Shown here: piece by piece, positions 24,156-31,933 of the stretch | How the letters are laid out: every line of letters begins with the position of its first letter | How positions within the stretch are numbered: the first letter of the stretch is position 1 | From: Tabrizicola sp. | GTDB taxonomy: Bacteria > Pseudomonadota > Alphaproteobacteria > Rhodobacterales > Rhodobacteraceae | Direction: 5' to 3' | Assembly (NCBI RefSeq): GCF_030694085.1 | Contig: NZ_JAUXZE010000085.1 | Location: 48,670-112,669, forward strand | Length of the DNA stretch: 64,000 nucleotides | The notes under the pieces: model-generated | The model's database searches: none | What the model was told of the DNA's origin: nothing | What the model saw: the letters and a program-made list of their open reading frames with translations, nothing else | Program-made: the position numbers and the translations under genes

Positions 24156-24509
24156 CTACTCCTGCCAGAGGTCCCCAAGCATCGCCTTCAGCGCAGCCAG
24201 TGCCTCCGGCCCGTCCTCGCACCCCGTACCTACCCTGACCGCCACCGTCGCCGCGAACCCATAGGCTGCGCGTTTGTCCGACCGTATCGTCACTTCGAAC
24301 CCCTTCGGCCCCGCAACAAGGTTTTCGATCGCATCCTCGGCCCCGAAGGTCTCGTCACTTGCCTCGAACCAGACCGGACCGCCGCCGACGGGCTGGCGGA
24401 ACAGGGCATAGCCTTCGTCTGCGTCCTCCCCCTCGGCGAAGCCTATGAATAGCTCGCCCTCATCCTCGACGACCGAGCCATAGGCCGCTTTGACCGTGAT
24501 GTCGGCCAT
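24156..24509 (-). CDS. Imm10-like orphan protein
   Basis: 117 aa, soluble and acidic. The order GELFIGFAEGEDADEGYALFRQP, a WFE strand, then a long beta strand (FEVTIRSDKRAAYGF) and a terminal helix resembles the Imm10 immunity-protein family, but the match is by eye and partial. No toxin gene is nearby. It lies just after hemF (4 bases) and probably shares its message. Confidence 0.6.
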   Translation of the reverse strand: MADITVKAAYGSVVEDEGELFIGFAEGEDADEGYALFRQPVGGGPVWFEASDETFGAEDAIENLVAGPKGFEVTIRSDKRAAYGFAATVAVRVGTGCEDGPEALAALKAMLGDLWQE

Positions 24510-24513
24510 GCGC

Positions 24514-25374
24514 CTAGTACCACTTCGCTACAGGCGGCAGGCTCATCAGCACGGCATTCGCATCGTGCCCCGTTTCCAGTCCGAACTTGGTGCCCCGGTC
24601 ATAGACGAGGTTGTATTCGGCATAGAGCCCGCGGTGCTGCAGTTGCACCTCGCGATCGGCATCGGTCCAGGGCGTCTGGACGCGTCGTTCGGTCAGCGGC
24701 TGGAAGGCCGGCAGGAAAGCCTCGCCCACCGCGCGGGTAAAGGCGAAATCGCGGTGCCAGTCGCCGGTATTCAGATCGTCGTAAAAGATGCCACCGACGC
24801 CACGCGCTCGTCCCCGGTGCGGGACGAAGAAGTATTCGTCGGCCCAGGCCTTGAACTTCGCATAGTAGTCTGGCGAATGGGCGTCACAGGCTTTCTGCAT
24901 CTCGGCATGGAAATGCGCGGTGTCCTCGGCGTATTCGATGCAGGGGTTCAAGTCCGACCCGCCGCCGAACCACCAGGCGCCGGGGGTCCAGAACATCCGC
25001 GTGTTCATGTGCACGGCCGGGGCATGGGGGTTGACCATGTGTGCAACCAGGCTGACGCCGCTTGCCCAGAACCGCGGGTCGCTGTCCATTCCGGGCACGC
25101 CGCGCGCGGCCATTGCCCGCTGGGCCTTTTCGCCCAGCACACCGTGCACTTCCGACCAGTTTACCCCGACCTTCTCGAACACCTCGCCGCCCCGCATCAC
25201 GCTCATGATGCCGCCGCCGCCATCCGCGCGCGACGTCGGGGTCACCTCGAACCGGCCCGGAGCGCCCTTGGCATACTTGTCCTCAAGCCCCTCGAAAGCC
25301 GCGACGATACGGTCGCGCAGGGTCCGGAACCAGGCAGCGGCGACGGCGTTGCGACTGTCAGTGGGATCGGTCAT
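24514..25374 (-). CDS. hemF: Oxygen-dependent coproporphyrinogen III oxidase
   Basis: 286 aa, the usual length. Signature stretches are GGGIMSVMRGGEVFEKVGVNWSEVHG, HMNTRMFW, WWFGGGSDLNPC, HRGRARGVGGIFYDDL and YAEYNLVYDRGTKFGL. It converts coproporphyrinogen III to protoporphyrinogen IX in haem synthesis, using O2. The ATG at 25374 (MTDPTDSRNAV) has GAGG eight bases away and is preferred over the codon 24 bases upstream. Located near haem-using oxidases but not in an operon with them. Confidence 0.96.
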   Translation of the reverse strand: MTDPTDSRNAVAAAWFRTLRDRIVAAFEGLEDKYAKGAPGRFEVTPTSRADGGGGIMSVMRGGEVFEKVGVNWSEVHGVLGEKAQRAMAARGVPGMDSDPRFWASGVSLVAHMVNPHAPAVHMNTRMFWTPGAWWFGGGSDLNPCIEYAEDTAHFHAEMQKACDAHSPDYYAKFKAWADEYFFVPHRGRARGVGGIFYDDLNTGDWHRDFAFTRAVGEAFLPAFQPLTERRVQTPWTDADREVQLQHRGLYAEYNLVYDRGTKFGLETGHDANAVLMSLPPVAKWY

Positions 25375-25449
25375 TCTTGGGTCCTCGGCTGTTGGCACCG
25401 CATGCCTAGCACCCCCGCGCGCAGCTTTCCACTGTTTGAGGAGGACGCC

Positions 25450-25842
25450 ATGAAACGGCTGGTTTTACTGACACTTGCCACCCTTGCGGCCTGTGGTACC
25501 CCTCAGGAACAATGCATCAGCCGCAACACCCGCGACTTGAGTACGGTGGACCGCCTGATTGCCGAATCCGAAGGTAACCTGGCCCGCGGCTATGCCTTCG
25601 AGACGGTGACGGTCTATGAGGATTACTGGGCCTACTGCCCGCAACCCCCGGTGGCCGAGGGCCAGCCCGTCCCGCCGCCGCGCCTTTGCCGGGACGAGCG
25701 CCCGGTGACCGAAAAGCGCCCGAAAGCCATCGACCTGAACGAAGAGGCGCGGAAGCTGGCAAGTCTGCAGGAAAAGCGCACAAGCCTGGCCCGTCAGGCC
25801 GAAAAGGTAATCACGGCCTGCAAGGCGCAGTATCCAGAATGA
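25450..25842 (+). CDS. Small lipoprotein, hypothetical
   Basis: 130 aa. Signal peptide ending in lipobox LAAC (Cys15), then a periplasmic domain with four further cysteines (QC near residue 21, YC and LC in the middle, AC near the end), suggesting disulphides, and a C-terminal helix (LASLQEKRTSLARQAEKVITACKAQ). GAGGA precedes the ATG. Divergent from hemF. Function unknown. Confidence 0.75.
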   Translation: MKRLVLLTLATLAACGTPQEQCISRNTRDLSTVDRLIAESEGNLARGYAFETVTVYEDYWAYCPQPPVAEGQPVPPPRLCRDERPVTEKRPKAIDLNEEARKLASLQEKRTSLARQAEKVITACKAQYPE

Positions 25843-25852
25843 CCCTGCGGGA

Positions 25853-26665
25853 TCAGTGCGCTGGCGCGCAGACGACGTCCAGAAGACCACGCCCGCCGTC
25901 CACGGTCAGCACCTGCCCGGTGATGAAGCCCGACGCATCCGAAGCCAGGAACTGCACCGCCTCGGCAAGTTCCGCCGGCGCCGCGATGCGTCCCAGCGGG
26001 GTCGCTTCGGTGATCTGATCGCGAAAGTCGGGGTGTTCTTTGAGAGCGGCCTGCAGGCTTGCACTCATCACGCTGCCAAAGGCCACCGCGTTGACCCGGA
26101 TGCCCTTCGGCGCCAGCCCCACCGCCAGCGAGCGGGTCATCTGGTCCATCGCCGCCGACGCCATCGAATAGGCCAACAGTTCCGGCCGCGTCGCCTGCGA
26201 GGCGATGGAGGACAGGTTGATGATCGAGCCCAGCATCGTCCCCGGCTCTACTTCGGCCCGCTGGGCGTGCTGGATCATCCGCTTGGCCGTCATCTGCGAA
26301 ATCCGCAGCGCGGACAGGACGTTGTGGCGCCAAAGTTCTTCGACCCCGTCTCCCTCGGGGTTCAGGATGTCCGACACCAGGGTTCGGCGGTTGGCGTTCA
26401 CCAGAATGTCCACCCGCTCGAACGCGTCGATAGTCGCCGACAGCAGGTTGGCGATGGTCAGCTTTTCGGTCAGGTCGCCCGAAAACATGCGGACCCCACC
26501 TTCGGCCCGCGCTTCATCGCCGACCTCGGCTTCAAGCTTGGTTTCGTCCACATCGGCGAACATCACGTTGGCGCCCTTGTCCACCAGATGCCGGGCGATG
26601 GCGAGCCCGATGCCAGAGGCCGAGCCGGTTACGATGGCAGTCTTGCCGGAAACAGAGAAAGACAT
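25853..26665 (-). CDS. Short-chain dehydrogenase-like protein without catalytic lysine
   Basis: 270 aa SDR fold: cofactor motif TGSASGIG at residues 14-21, FADVDE suggesting NAD(H), INLSS with the active-site serine, and tyrosine in LLAYSMASAAM. The classical YxxxK has serine at the lysine position, and the usual NNAG is NANRR. Such changes normally destroy dehydrogenase activity, so it may be a binding protein or use different chemistry. It follows the methyltransferase gene by 13 bases in one operon. Confidence 0.82.
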   Translation of the reverse strand: MSFSVSGKTAIVTGSASGIGLAIARHLVDKGANVMFADVDETKLEAEVGDEARAEGGVRMFSGDLTEKLTIANLLSATIDAFERVDILVNANRRTLVSDILNPEGDGVEELWRHNVLSALRISQMTAKRMIQHAQRAEVEPGTMLGSIINLSSIASQATRPELLAYSMASAAMDQMTRSLAVGLAPKGIRVNAVAFGSVMSASLQAALKEHPDFRDQITEATPLGRIAAPAELAEAVQFLASDASGFITGQVLTVDGGRGLLDVVCAPAH

Positions 26666-26678
26666 GGGCGGCCTCGTG

Positions 26679-27659
26679 TCAGGGTTTGGCCCGCTTGGGC
26701 TTGATGGCTTGGATCACGCGGAAGCCGCCCTCGGTCACCACTTCCCGGACCTCGAGGAAGCTGTCCGAAAGCACGGCATCGTAGGGCAGATGGCGGTTCG
26801 CGACCAACCATAGCTCGCCGCTGGGGGCAAGCATCCGCCGCGCCGCCCGGATGAAGCCCGCGCCAAGCGCCGGATCAGCCTCGCGACCCTTGTGGAAGGG
26901 CGGATTCATGACCACGACGTCCAGCAGCGTCTCGGGCCGCCAGGTCGTTGCATCGGCCCAGTGAAAGCGGGCACGCGGGTCGGGGATGTTCACACGGGCG
27001 CAGTCCAGAGCGTCGGCTTCGGCCTCGACCAGGTCCAGTTTCTTGACGCCGGGGCGCTTCAGGATCTCGGCCGCAAGGAAGCCCCATCCCGCCCCCAGGT
27101 CGGCAACCTTGCCGCCCAGTTTCGCAGGCAGAGCCGAGGCCAGCAGGACCGACCCCCGGTCCGGCCCATCAGCCGAAAAGATGCCAGGCAGGGTCTGAAA
27201 CCCGTCCACCAGGTGCGGTTTGGCCATCCAGTCCGACAGGTCGGGTCCCGCCCGGAACGACGCCAGCTTGCCATGCGCCTTCGACAGGCTTTCCGAAAGA
27301 TCGACCCGTGCCCGCAGATCCTTCAGCGCCGTGTCGATCCCGTCGGTCTTCTGCCCATCAACGGCAATCCAGCCGCCCGGAGCGACCTCGGCCGCTGCCC
27401 GCGCAATCAACCCCCGCGCCGCCTCGCGTGAGCGGGGCAGGCAGACGATGGCCGCTGCATAGGGCGGCTCTGCGGTCCCCGAATACGCGGCGGCAAAATG
27501 GTCATGGTCCGGCTTGAACCCCGTCAGCACCGTCACCCGGTCGCGCGGCAGGTCCGAGAGGTCATCGCCGATCCGCGGCCGATAGACCGCGATCCTGCCC
27601 TGGGATGGCAGGTCCAGTGCGCCAGTCTCCAGCGCCAGGGACATTCGGGCGGAACGCAT
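26679..27659 (-). CDS. RsmC-like rRNA guanine-N2 methyltransferase
   Basis: 326 aa. Two tandem Rossmann-like halves, the C-terminal one carrying the SAM loop VADLGAGWGFLA and the N6/N2-amine catalytic motif NPPFH near residue 240. This arrangement is that of RsmC/RlmG enzymes that methylate guanine in rRNA. An internal ATG five codons later is an equally possible start; neither has a clear ribosome site. Confidence 0.8.
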   Translation of the reverse strand: MRSARMSLALETGALDLPSQGRIAVYRPRIGDDLSDLPRDRVTVLTGFKPDHDHFAAAYSGTAEPPYAAAIVCLPRSREAARGLIARAAAEVAPGGWIAVDGQKTDGIDTALKDLRARVDLSESLSKAHGKLASFRAGPDLSDWMAKPHLVDGFQTLPGIFSADGPDRGSVLLASALPAKLGGKVADLGAGWGFLAAEILKRPGVKKLDLVEAEADALDCARVNIPDPRARFHWADATTWRPETLLDVVVMNPPFHKGREADPALGAGFIRAARRMLAPSGELWLVANRHLPYDAVLSDSFLEVREVVTEGGFRVIQAIKPKRAKP

Positions 27660-27704
27660 GGGCGGGGCCTCAGGCCCCTGGTCCCCTTATCACGGCACGA
27701 AAGG

Positions 27705-28025
27705 TCATTCCTTTTCCATCGTGCATTGCAGGGGGTGCTGGTGGCGGCGCGCGAAGTCCATCACTTGCGCCACCTTGGTCTCGGCCACTTCGAAGCTGAA
27801 GACGCCGACCACGGCCAAGCCCTTCTTGTGGACCGTCAGCATGATCTCGAACGCCTGGGCGTGGTTCAGACCGAAGAAACGTTCCAGAACGTGAACCACG
27901 AACTCCATCGGCGTATAGTCGTCGTTCAGAAGCAGCACCTTGTACAGCGGCGGGCGCTGCGTCTTGGACTTCGTCTTCGTCAGGATCGAGGTGTCATTCC
28001 CCGGGCCATCCGTCTTGTCGGACAT
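27705..28025 (-). CDS. clpS: ATP-dependent Clp protease adaptor
   Basis: 106 aa. PPLYKVLLLNDDYTPMEFVVHVLERFF and the later MLTVHKKGLAVVGVFSFEVAETK are ClpS signatures. ClpS delivers N-end-rule substrates to ClpA. The longer open frame upstream is non-coding; MSDKTDGPGND is the standard N-terminal extension. Divergent from the HAD hydrolase gene. Confidence 0.95.
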   Translation of the reverse strand: MSDKTDGPGNDTSILTKTKSKTQRPPLYKVLLLNDDYTPMEFVVHVLERFFGLNHAQAFEIMLTVHKKGLAVVGVFSFEVAETKVAQVMDFARRHQHPLQCTMEKE

Positions 28026-28132
28026 GGTGGATGGGCGGGCTGACACGGGATGCGGGCTCCGGGCGTGGGATTCGGTGTTGCAACTGGTGTATGAAATATA
28101 GCCTCTTTTGCCGTGGCGAAAAGGGGGCGGAC

Positions 28133-28828
28133 ATGCTGACCACCATCGGCTTTGATGCAGACGACACACTTTGGCAGAACGAGACCTTCTTCCGGCTGAC
28201 CCAGGACCGCTTCCTGCAGGTCCTGCAGGACCATGCCGATCCACATGATCTGCGCGACCGGCTGGAAGCGGCCGAGAGGCGGAACCTCGACTATTACGGC
28301 TTTGGCGTGAAGGGTTTCACCCTGTCGATGATCGAAACCGCCGTCGAGGTGACCGAGGGTCGCGTGCCCGCCAGCGTCATCGGCGACCTTGTGGCGATGG
28401 GGCGCAACCTTCTGGAGCACCCGATGGAGCTTCTGCCCCATGCCCGCGCTGCGGTGACGGCATTGTCGGGCGATTTCCGGCTGGTCGTGATCACCAAGGG
28501 CGACCTCTTGCACCAGGAACGCAAGCTGGCGCAGTCGGGCCTGGGCGATCTGTTCGATGGGATCGAGATCGTCTCGGACAAGACCGAGGCGACCTATCGC
28601 ACCATCTTTGCGCGCCACGGAACCGGGGCGGATCAGGCATTGATGGTGGGCAACTCGCTGAAATCCGACGTCATTCCCGCGCTGCGGGCCGGGGCCTGGG
28701 GTGTCCATGTCCCGCATGAGCATGAATGGGCCTTCGAGGCCGCCAAAGCCCCGGTCGACCATCGCCGCTTCCATGTGCTTCAGCACCTTGGCGAACTGCC
28801 CGACCTTGTGCGTCTGCTTTCAGCCTGA
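28133..28828 (+). CDS. HAD-superfamily hydrolase
   Basis: 231 aa. Motif I as GFDADDTLW (nucleophile and acid aspartates), motif II as VVITKGD, and motif III/IV region LMVGNSLKSDVIPALRAGAWGVHVPH. A helical cap lies between motifs I and II. Likely a cytosolic phosphatase of small metabolites. The ATG at 28133 has AAGGGGG upstream; the open frame before it lacks homology. Confidence 0.88.
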   Translation: MLTTIGFDADDTLWQNETFFRLTQDRFLQVLQDHADPHDLRDRLEAAERRNLDYYGFGVKGFTLSMIETAVEVTEGRVPASVIGDLVAMGRNLLEHPMELLPHARAAVTALSGDFRLVVITKGDLLHQERKLAQSGLGDLFDGIEIVSDKTEATYRTIFARHGTGADQALMVGNSLKSDVIPALRAGAWGVHVPHEHEWAFEAAKAPVDHRRFHVLQHLGELPDLVRLLSA

Positions 28829-29024
28829 CCCCATAATTAGATGCGGAGGCGCCATACTGCCCAAGATATGCGACGATCGGCAGGAATATGCTGCATTCAC
28901 GCAACTGAATGAACTAATGCTTGAAAGCCATTGGAATTTTTGGGTTTTCGCACGCCCGGTCCTGTGCTAGCCTTTGACTTGAGGCAGAATAAGGCACCGG
29001 AAAATTCGGGCCAACAGGCAAAGG

Positions 29025-30995
29025 GTGGGCGACGTGGCATCGCTTCTCGGGCGGATTTATCACGCTATTTTCTTGGCATTCGTTGTCAGTGCGGTGGTGC
29101 TGACATCACCCCTGCAGGCTGCGCCCTTCGCGGCCATCGTCATGGACGGTCGCACCGGCGAGGTGCTGTACGAAAAGAATGCTGACACGCGGCTTCACCC
29201 GGCATCGCTGACCAAGATGATGACGCTCTATGTCGTCTTCCAGGAGATCGAAGCCGGACGACTGACGCTGGATACCAAGGTGACCGTTTCGAAGTACGCG
29301 GCGTCGCAACCGCCGTCGCGGCTGGGTCTGAAACCGGGGCAGAAGATCGCCGTGCGCTACCTGATCCGCGCAGCGGCGATCAAGTCGGCCAACGATGCCG
29401 CCTCGGCCCTCGGCGACCACATCGGTGGCGACCATGTGGGCTTCGCCAAGCGGATGACTCGGACCGCGCGGCAGCTTGGAATGAACAACACGACCTTCAA
29501 GAATGCGAACGGCCTCACCGCCGAGGGGCACCTGTCGACCGCGCGGGACATGAATGTCCTGGGTCGGCATCTGTTCTACGACTTCCCACAATACTATCAC
29601 ATCTTCTCGCGCAGGACGGCGGATGCCGGAGTTGCGCAGGTCGCGAACACCAACTCGCGCTTTCTGGATGCTTATGAAGGGGCTGACGGGATCAAGACCG
29701 GCTACACCGTGGCCGCTGGCTTCAACCTGACTGCCTCGGCCCATCGTGGCAAGAAGCACGTTATCGCGACGGTCTTCGGCGGAACCTCGACCGTGAACCG
29801 CAATGCCAAGATGAAAGAGCTGATGGATATCGGCTTCGGCAAGGCACCGAACAACGTCAAGGAACAGCCTCCGGTCGCGGCAGCGGTAGACGATGCGCTG
29901 GTTGCGGCGCTGGAAACGGGGATCGACGAGATCGATGCCGAGGGTGGAGCGGGCAAGATTGTGCGCGTTTCTGGCGAGGTGAAGGTGTCGCCACGGCCCA
30001 AGGCCCGGCCTTCGATCCCGGCAGTACCGGACGAGGTTGTCGTCGCGATGAACGCCAGCATCGAGGACGCGCTGGCAGAAGCCACTGCCGCGCCAGCGCC
30101 CGAAGGAACGCTGGAGTTTCAGGCCGAGGCCATGACAATGGACGCCGCTCCTGCCGCCGTGACCGCCCTGGTCGCGACCGAGGTTTCGGAAGCTCCCTTC
30201 GAAGAGCTTCTGGCCAAGGACGCCACACCGACCGACGGTGAGATGACGCTGGCCGCAGCCGATCCTGCGGCAACTGCCCCTGCCGAGCCGGGAACGTTGG
30301 AAGCCCAGGCGGCTGCGCTGGAAGCTGGCGCCGCTCCGCTTGAGACGATGGTCGCCGCCCTTCCCGCAACGCCTCCAGCGGAAGCGGCTGACCCAACCCT
30401 TGCCGCGATGAAGCCGAAGGCACGGCCCGAAGAAGTCGCCGAGGTCGCGGACGCCCAGGCTCCGCTACCCGTCGATGAGGTCATGGTTGCTGAAGCCGCC
30501 CCTGAACCCGAGCTGGTCGTGACCGATCCGGGCACTGAAGTCATGTTGGCCGATGCGGCGCTTCCCCTGATGGGCGAGGTCACCGAGGTCGAGACGGTGG
30601 CGGGTGCCGCCAACCTCGCCCCGCCGAACATCGAGCTGGCTGCGGCCACCGTTGTAGCGCCACTGCCGAAACGGCAGGCGCCGATCTTCGATGCCGTGGC
30701 GGCAGAGGAAGCTCCCGCTGAGGCAAACCAGGAGGTCGTCGTTGTGATGTCGACTTCGGGCGGGCGGCATTTTGGGGTGAACGTGGGCGAGTTCCCGTCG
30801 CGCTATGATGCCGAAAAGGCGCTGTTGAAGACCGCGCTGGCCGAGAGTGCCACGCTGAACGACGGGCTGCGCAAGACCACCCAGTCGGGCGGGGCCTGGC
30901 GGGCCAGCTTCATGGGGCTGACCGAGGAGCAGGCCGAGCTTGCCTGCCGCCGGCTGACAGCGCGCGCGATCCCCTGTGAAACCGTGGGAGGCTGA
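29025..30995 (+). CDS. D-alanyl-D-alanine carboxypeptidase with SPOR domain
   Basis: 656 aa. N-terminal hydrophobic export signal, then peptidase S11 motifs SLTK (61-64), SAN (121-123) and KTG (224-226). After residue 280 comes a 270-residue Ala/Pro/Glu-rich linker, and a C-terminal SPOR domain (GGRHFGVNVGEFPSRYDAEKALL...) that binds denuded septal glycan. It trims peptidoglycan pentapeptides, probably at the division site. The start is uncertain: GTG at 29025 or GTG at 29034, neither with a textbook ribosome site. Confidence 0.92.
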   Translation: MGDVASLLGRIYHAIFLAFVVSAVVLTSPLQAAPFAAIVMDGRTGEVLYEKNADTRLHPASLTKMMTLYVVFQEIEAGRLTLDTKVTVSKYAASQPPSRLGLKPGQKIAVRYLIRAAAIKSANDAASALGDHIGGDHVGFAKRMTRTARQLGMNNTTFKNANGLTAEGHLSTARDMNVLGRHLFYDFPQYYHIFSRRTADAGVAQVANTNSRFLDAYEGADGIKTGYTVAAGFNLTASAHRGKKHVIATVFGGTSTVNRNAKMKELMDIGFGKAPNNVKEQPPVAAAVDDALVAALETGIDEIDAEGGAGKIVRVSGEVKVSPRPKARPSIPAVPDEVVVAMNASIEDALAEATAAPAPEGTLEFQAEAMTMDAAPAAVTALVATEVSEAPFEELLAKDATPTDGEMTLAAADPAATAPAEPGTLEAQAAALEAGAAPLETMVAALPATPPAEAADPTLAAMKPKARPEEVAEVADAQAPLPVDEVMVAEAAPEPELVVTDPGTEVMLADAALPLMGEVTEVETVAGAANLAPPNIELAAATVVAPLPKRQAPIFDAVAAEEAPAEANQEVVVVMSTSGGRHFGVNVGEFPSRYDAEKALLKTALAESATLNDGLRKTTQSGGAWRASFMGLTEEQAELACRRLTARAIPCETVGG

Positions 30996-30996
30996 G

Positions 30997-31674
30997 ATGG
31001 TCGCTCTGGTCTTCCCCGCGCTGCCGACCGTGACCCTGCCCGTGACCGGCCGCGCCGAACGTTTCCCGGTCCGCCGCATCTTCTGCGTGGGACGAAACTA
31101 CGCCGAGCATACCAAGGAGATGGGCGGCGATCCCGAGAAGGAAGCACCGTTCTTCTTCACGAAGCCCGGCGATGCGGTGGTCGAATCCGGCAGCCGCATC
31201 CCCTACCCGCCTGCGACCAACAACCTCCATCACGAGGGGGAACTGGTGGTGGCAATCGGCAAGGGGGGGGCGATGGTCTCGGAAGAGGCGGCGCAGGCGA
31301 TGATCTGGGGACATGCGGCAGGGAATGACCTGACGCGGCGCGACCTTCAGGCCGAGGCGAAGGAGCGGCGGCGGCCCTGGGACATGGCGAAAGGGTTCGA
31401 CAAGTCGGCGGTGGTGGGGGCGATCCGACCGGGGGCGCTGCCCGAGGCAAGGCTGCGCTGTTCGGTGAACGGGGCGGTGCGGCAGGAGACGGCCTTGTCA
31501 GAGATGGTCTGGTCGCCGGCGGCGATCATCGCGGCCTTGTCCCAGATGGTCAGCCTGTCACCGGGGGACCTTATCTTCACCGGGACGCCTGCGGGAGTCG
31601 GCCCGCTGAACCGGGGGGACACCTGCAAGGTCGAGATCGACGGGTTGCAGTCGGCAAGCGTGACGATCGCCTGA
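30997..31674 (+). CDS. Fumarylacetoacetate hydrolase family protein
   Basis: 225 aa. FCVGRNYAEHTKEMG, the metal-binding HHEGELVVAIG, GHAAGNDLTRRDLQ and the closing GDLIFTGTPAGVGPL are characteristic of FAH-domain acylpyruvase or oxaloacetate-decarboxylase-like enzymes. The ATG is one base after the carboxypeptidase stop with GGGAGG upstream, so the genes are co-transcribed, although no functional link is evident. Confidence 0.9.
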   Translation: MVALVFPALPTVTLPVTGRAERFPVRRIFCVGRNYAEHTKEMGGDPEKEAPFFFTKPGDAVVESGSRIPYPPATNNLHHEGELVVAIGKGGAMVSEEAAQAMIWGHAAGNDLTRRDLQAEAKERRRPWDMAKGFDKSAVVGAIRPGALPEARLRCSVNGAVRQETALSEMVWSPAAIIAALSQMVSLSPGDLIFTGTPAGVGPLNRGDTCKVEIDGLQSASVTIA

Positions 31675-31676
31675 TC

Positions 31677-31691
31677 TGTCCACGGTGGACA
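31677..31691 (+). repeat. Copy of the TGTCCACGGTGG repeat after the FAH gene
   Basis: TGTCCACGGTGGACA, a 15-base palindrome starting 2 bases after the stop codon. Confidence 0.6.
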
Positions 31692-31703
31692 AATTCTGAT
31701 TAT

Positions 31704-31732
31704 CCCGCAAGTTCATCGACTTGCGGGTTTTC
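31704..31732 (+). terminator. Terminator after the FAH-family gene
   Basis: CCCGCAAG/CTTGCGGG stem with an 8-base loop followed by TTTTC, between converging transcription units. Confidence 0.8.
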
Positions 31733-31757
31733 ATTTACCTGGTCTTAACTTCTGCGA

Positions 31758-31916
31758 TCACGGCTTGGGCTTGTCGTCCCAGTCCTTCGTCAGGATGCGG
31801 TTCGCGTCTCCTTCGGGGTCGTCGAACTGCTTGGTCCGCATTGCCCAGAAGAACGCCGCCAGCCCGATGCCGCCAAGGAACAGCGAGACGGGGATGAGGA
31901 TTGCCAGGATTTCCAT
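31758..31916 (-). CDS. ccoS: cbb3 oxidase maturation protein CcoS
   Basis: 52 aa: MEILAILIPVSLFLGGIGLAAFFWAMRTKQFDDPEGDANRIL is the standard CcoS pattern, one helix followed by a short cytoplasmic FDDPEGDA tail. CcoS is needed for cofactor insertion into cbb3 oxidase. It ends the ccoGHIS operon, starting 17 bases after ccoI. Confidence 0.93.
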   Translation of the reverse strand: MEILAILIPVSLFLGGIGLAAFFWAMRTKQFDDPEGDANRILTKDWDDKPKP

Positions 31917-31933
31917 CTACTTCAGCCGCCCCG

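Noticed and set aside
28829..29024. Short open frame running into the carboxypeptidase region
   Set aside because: AT-richer intergenic sequence without a ribosome site; more likely the carboxypeptidase promoter region.
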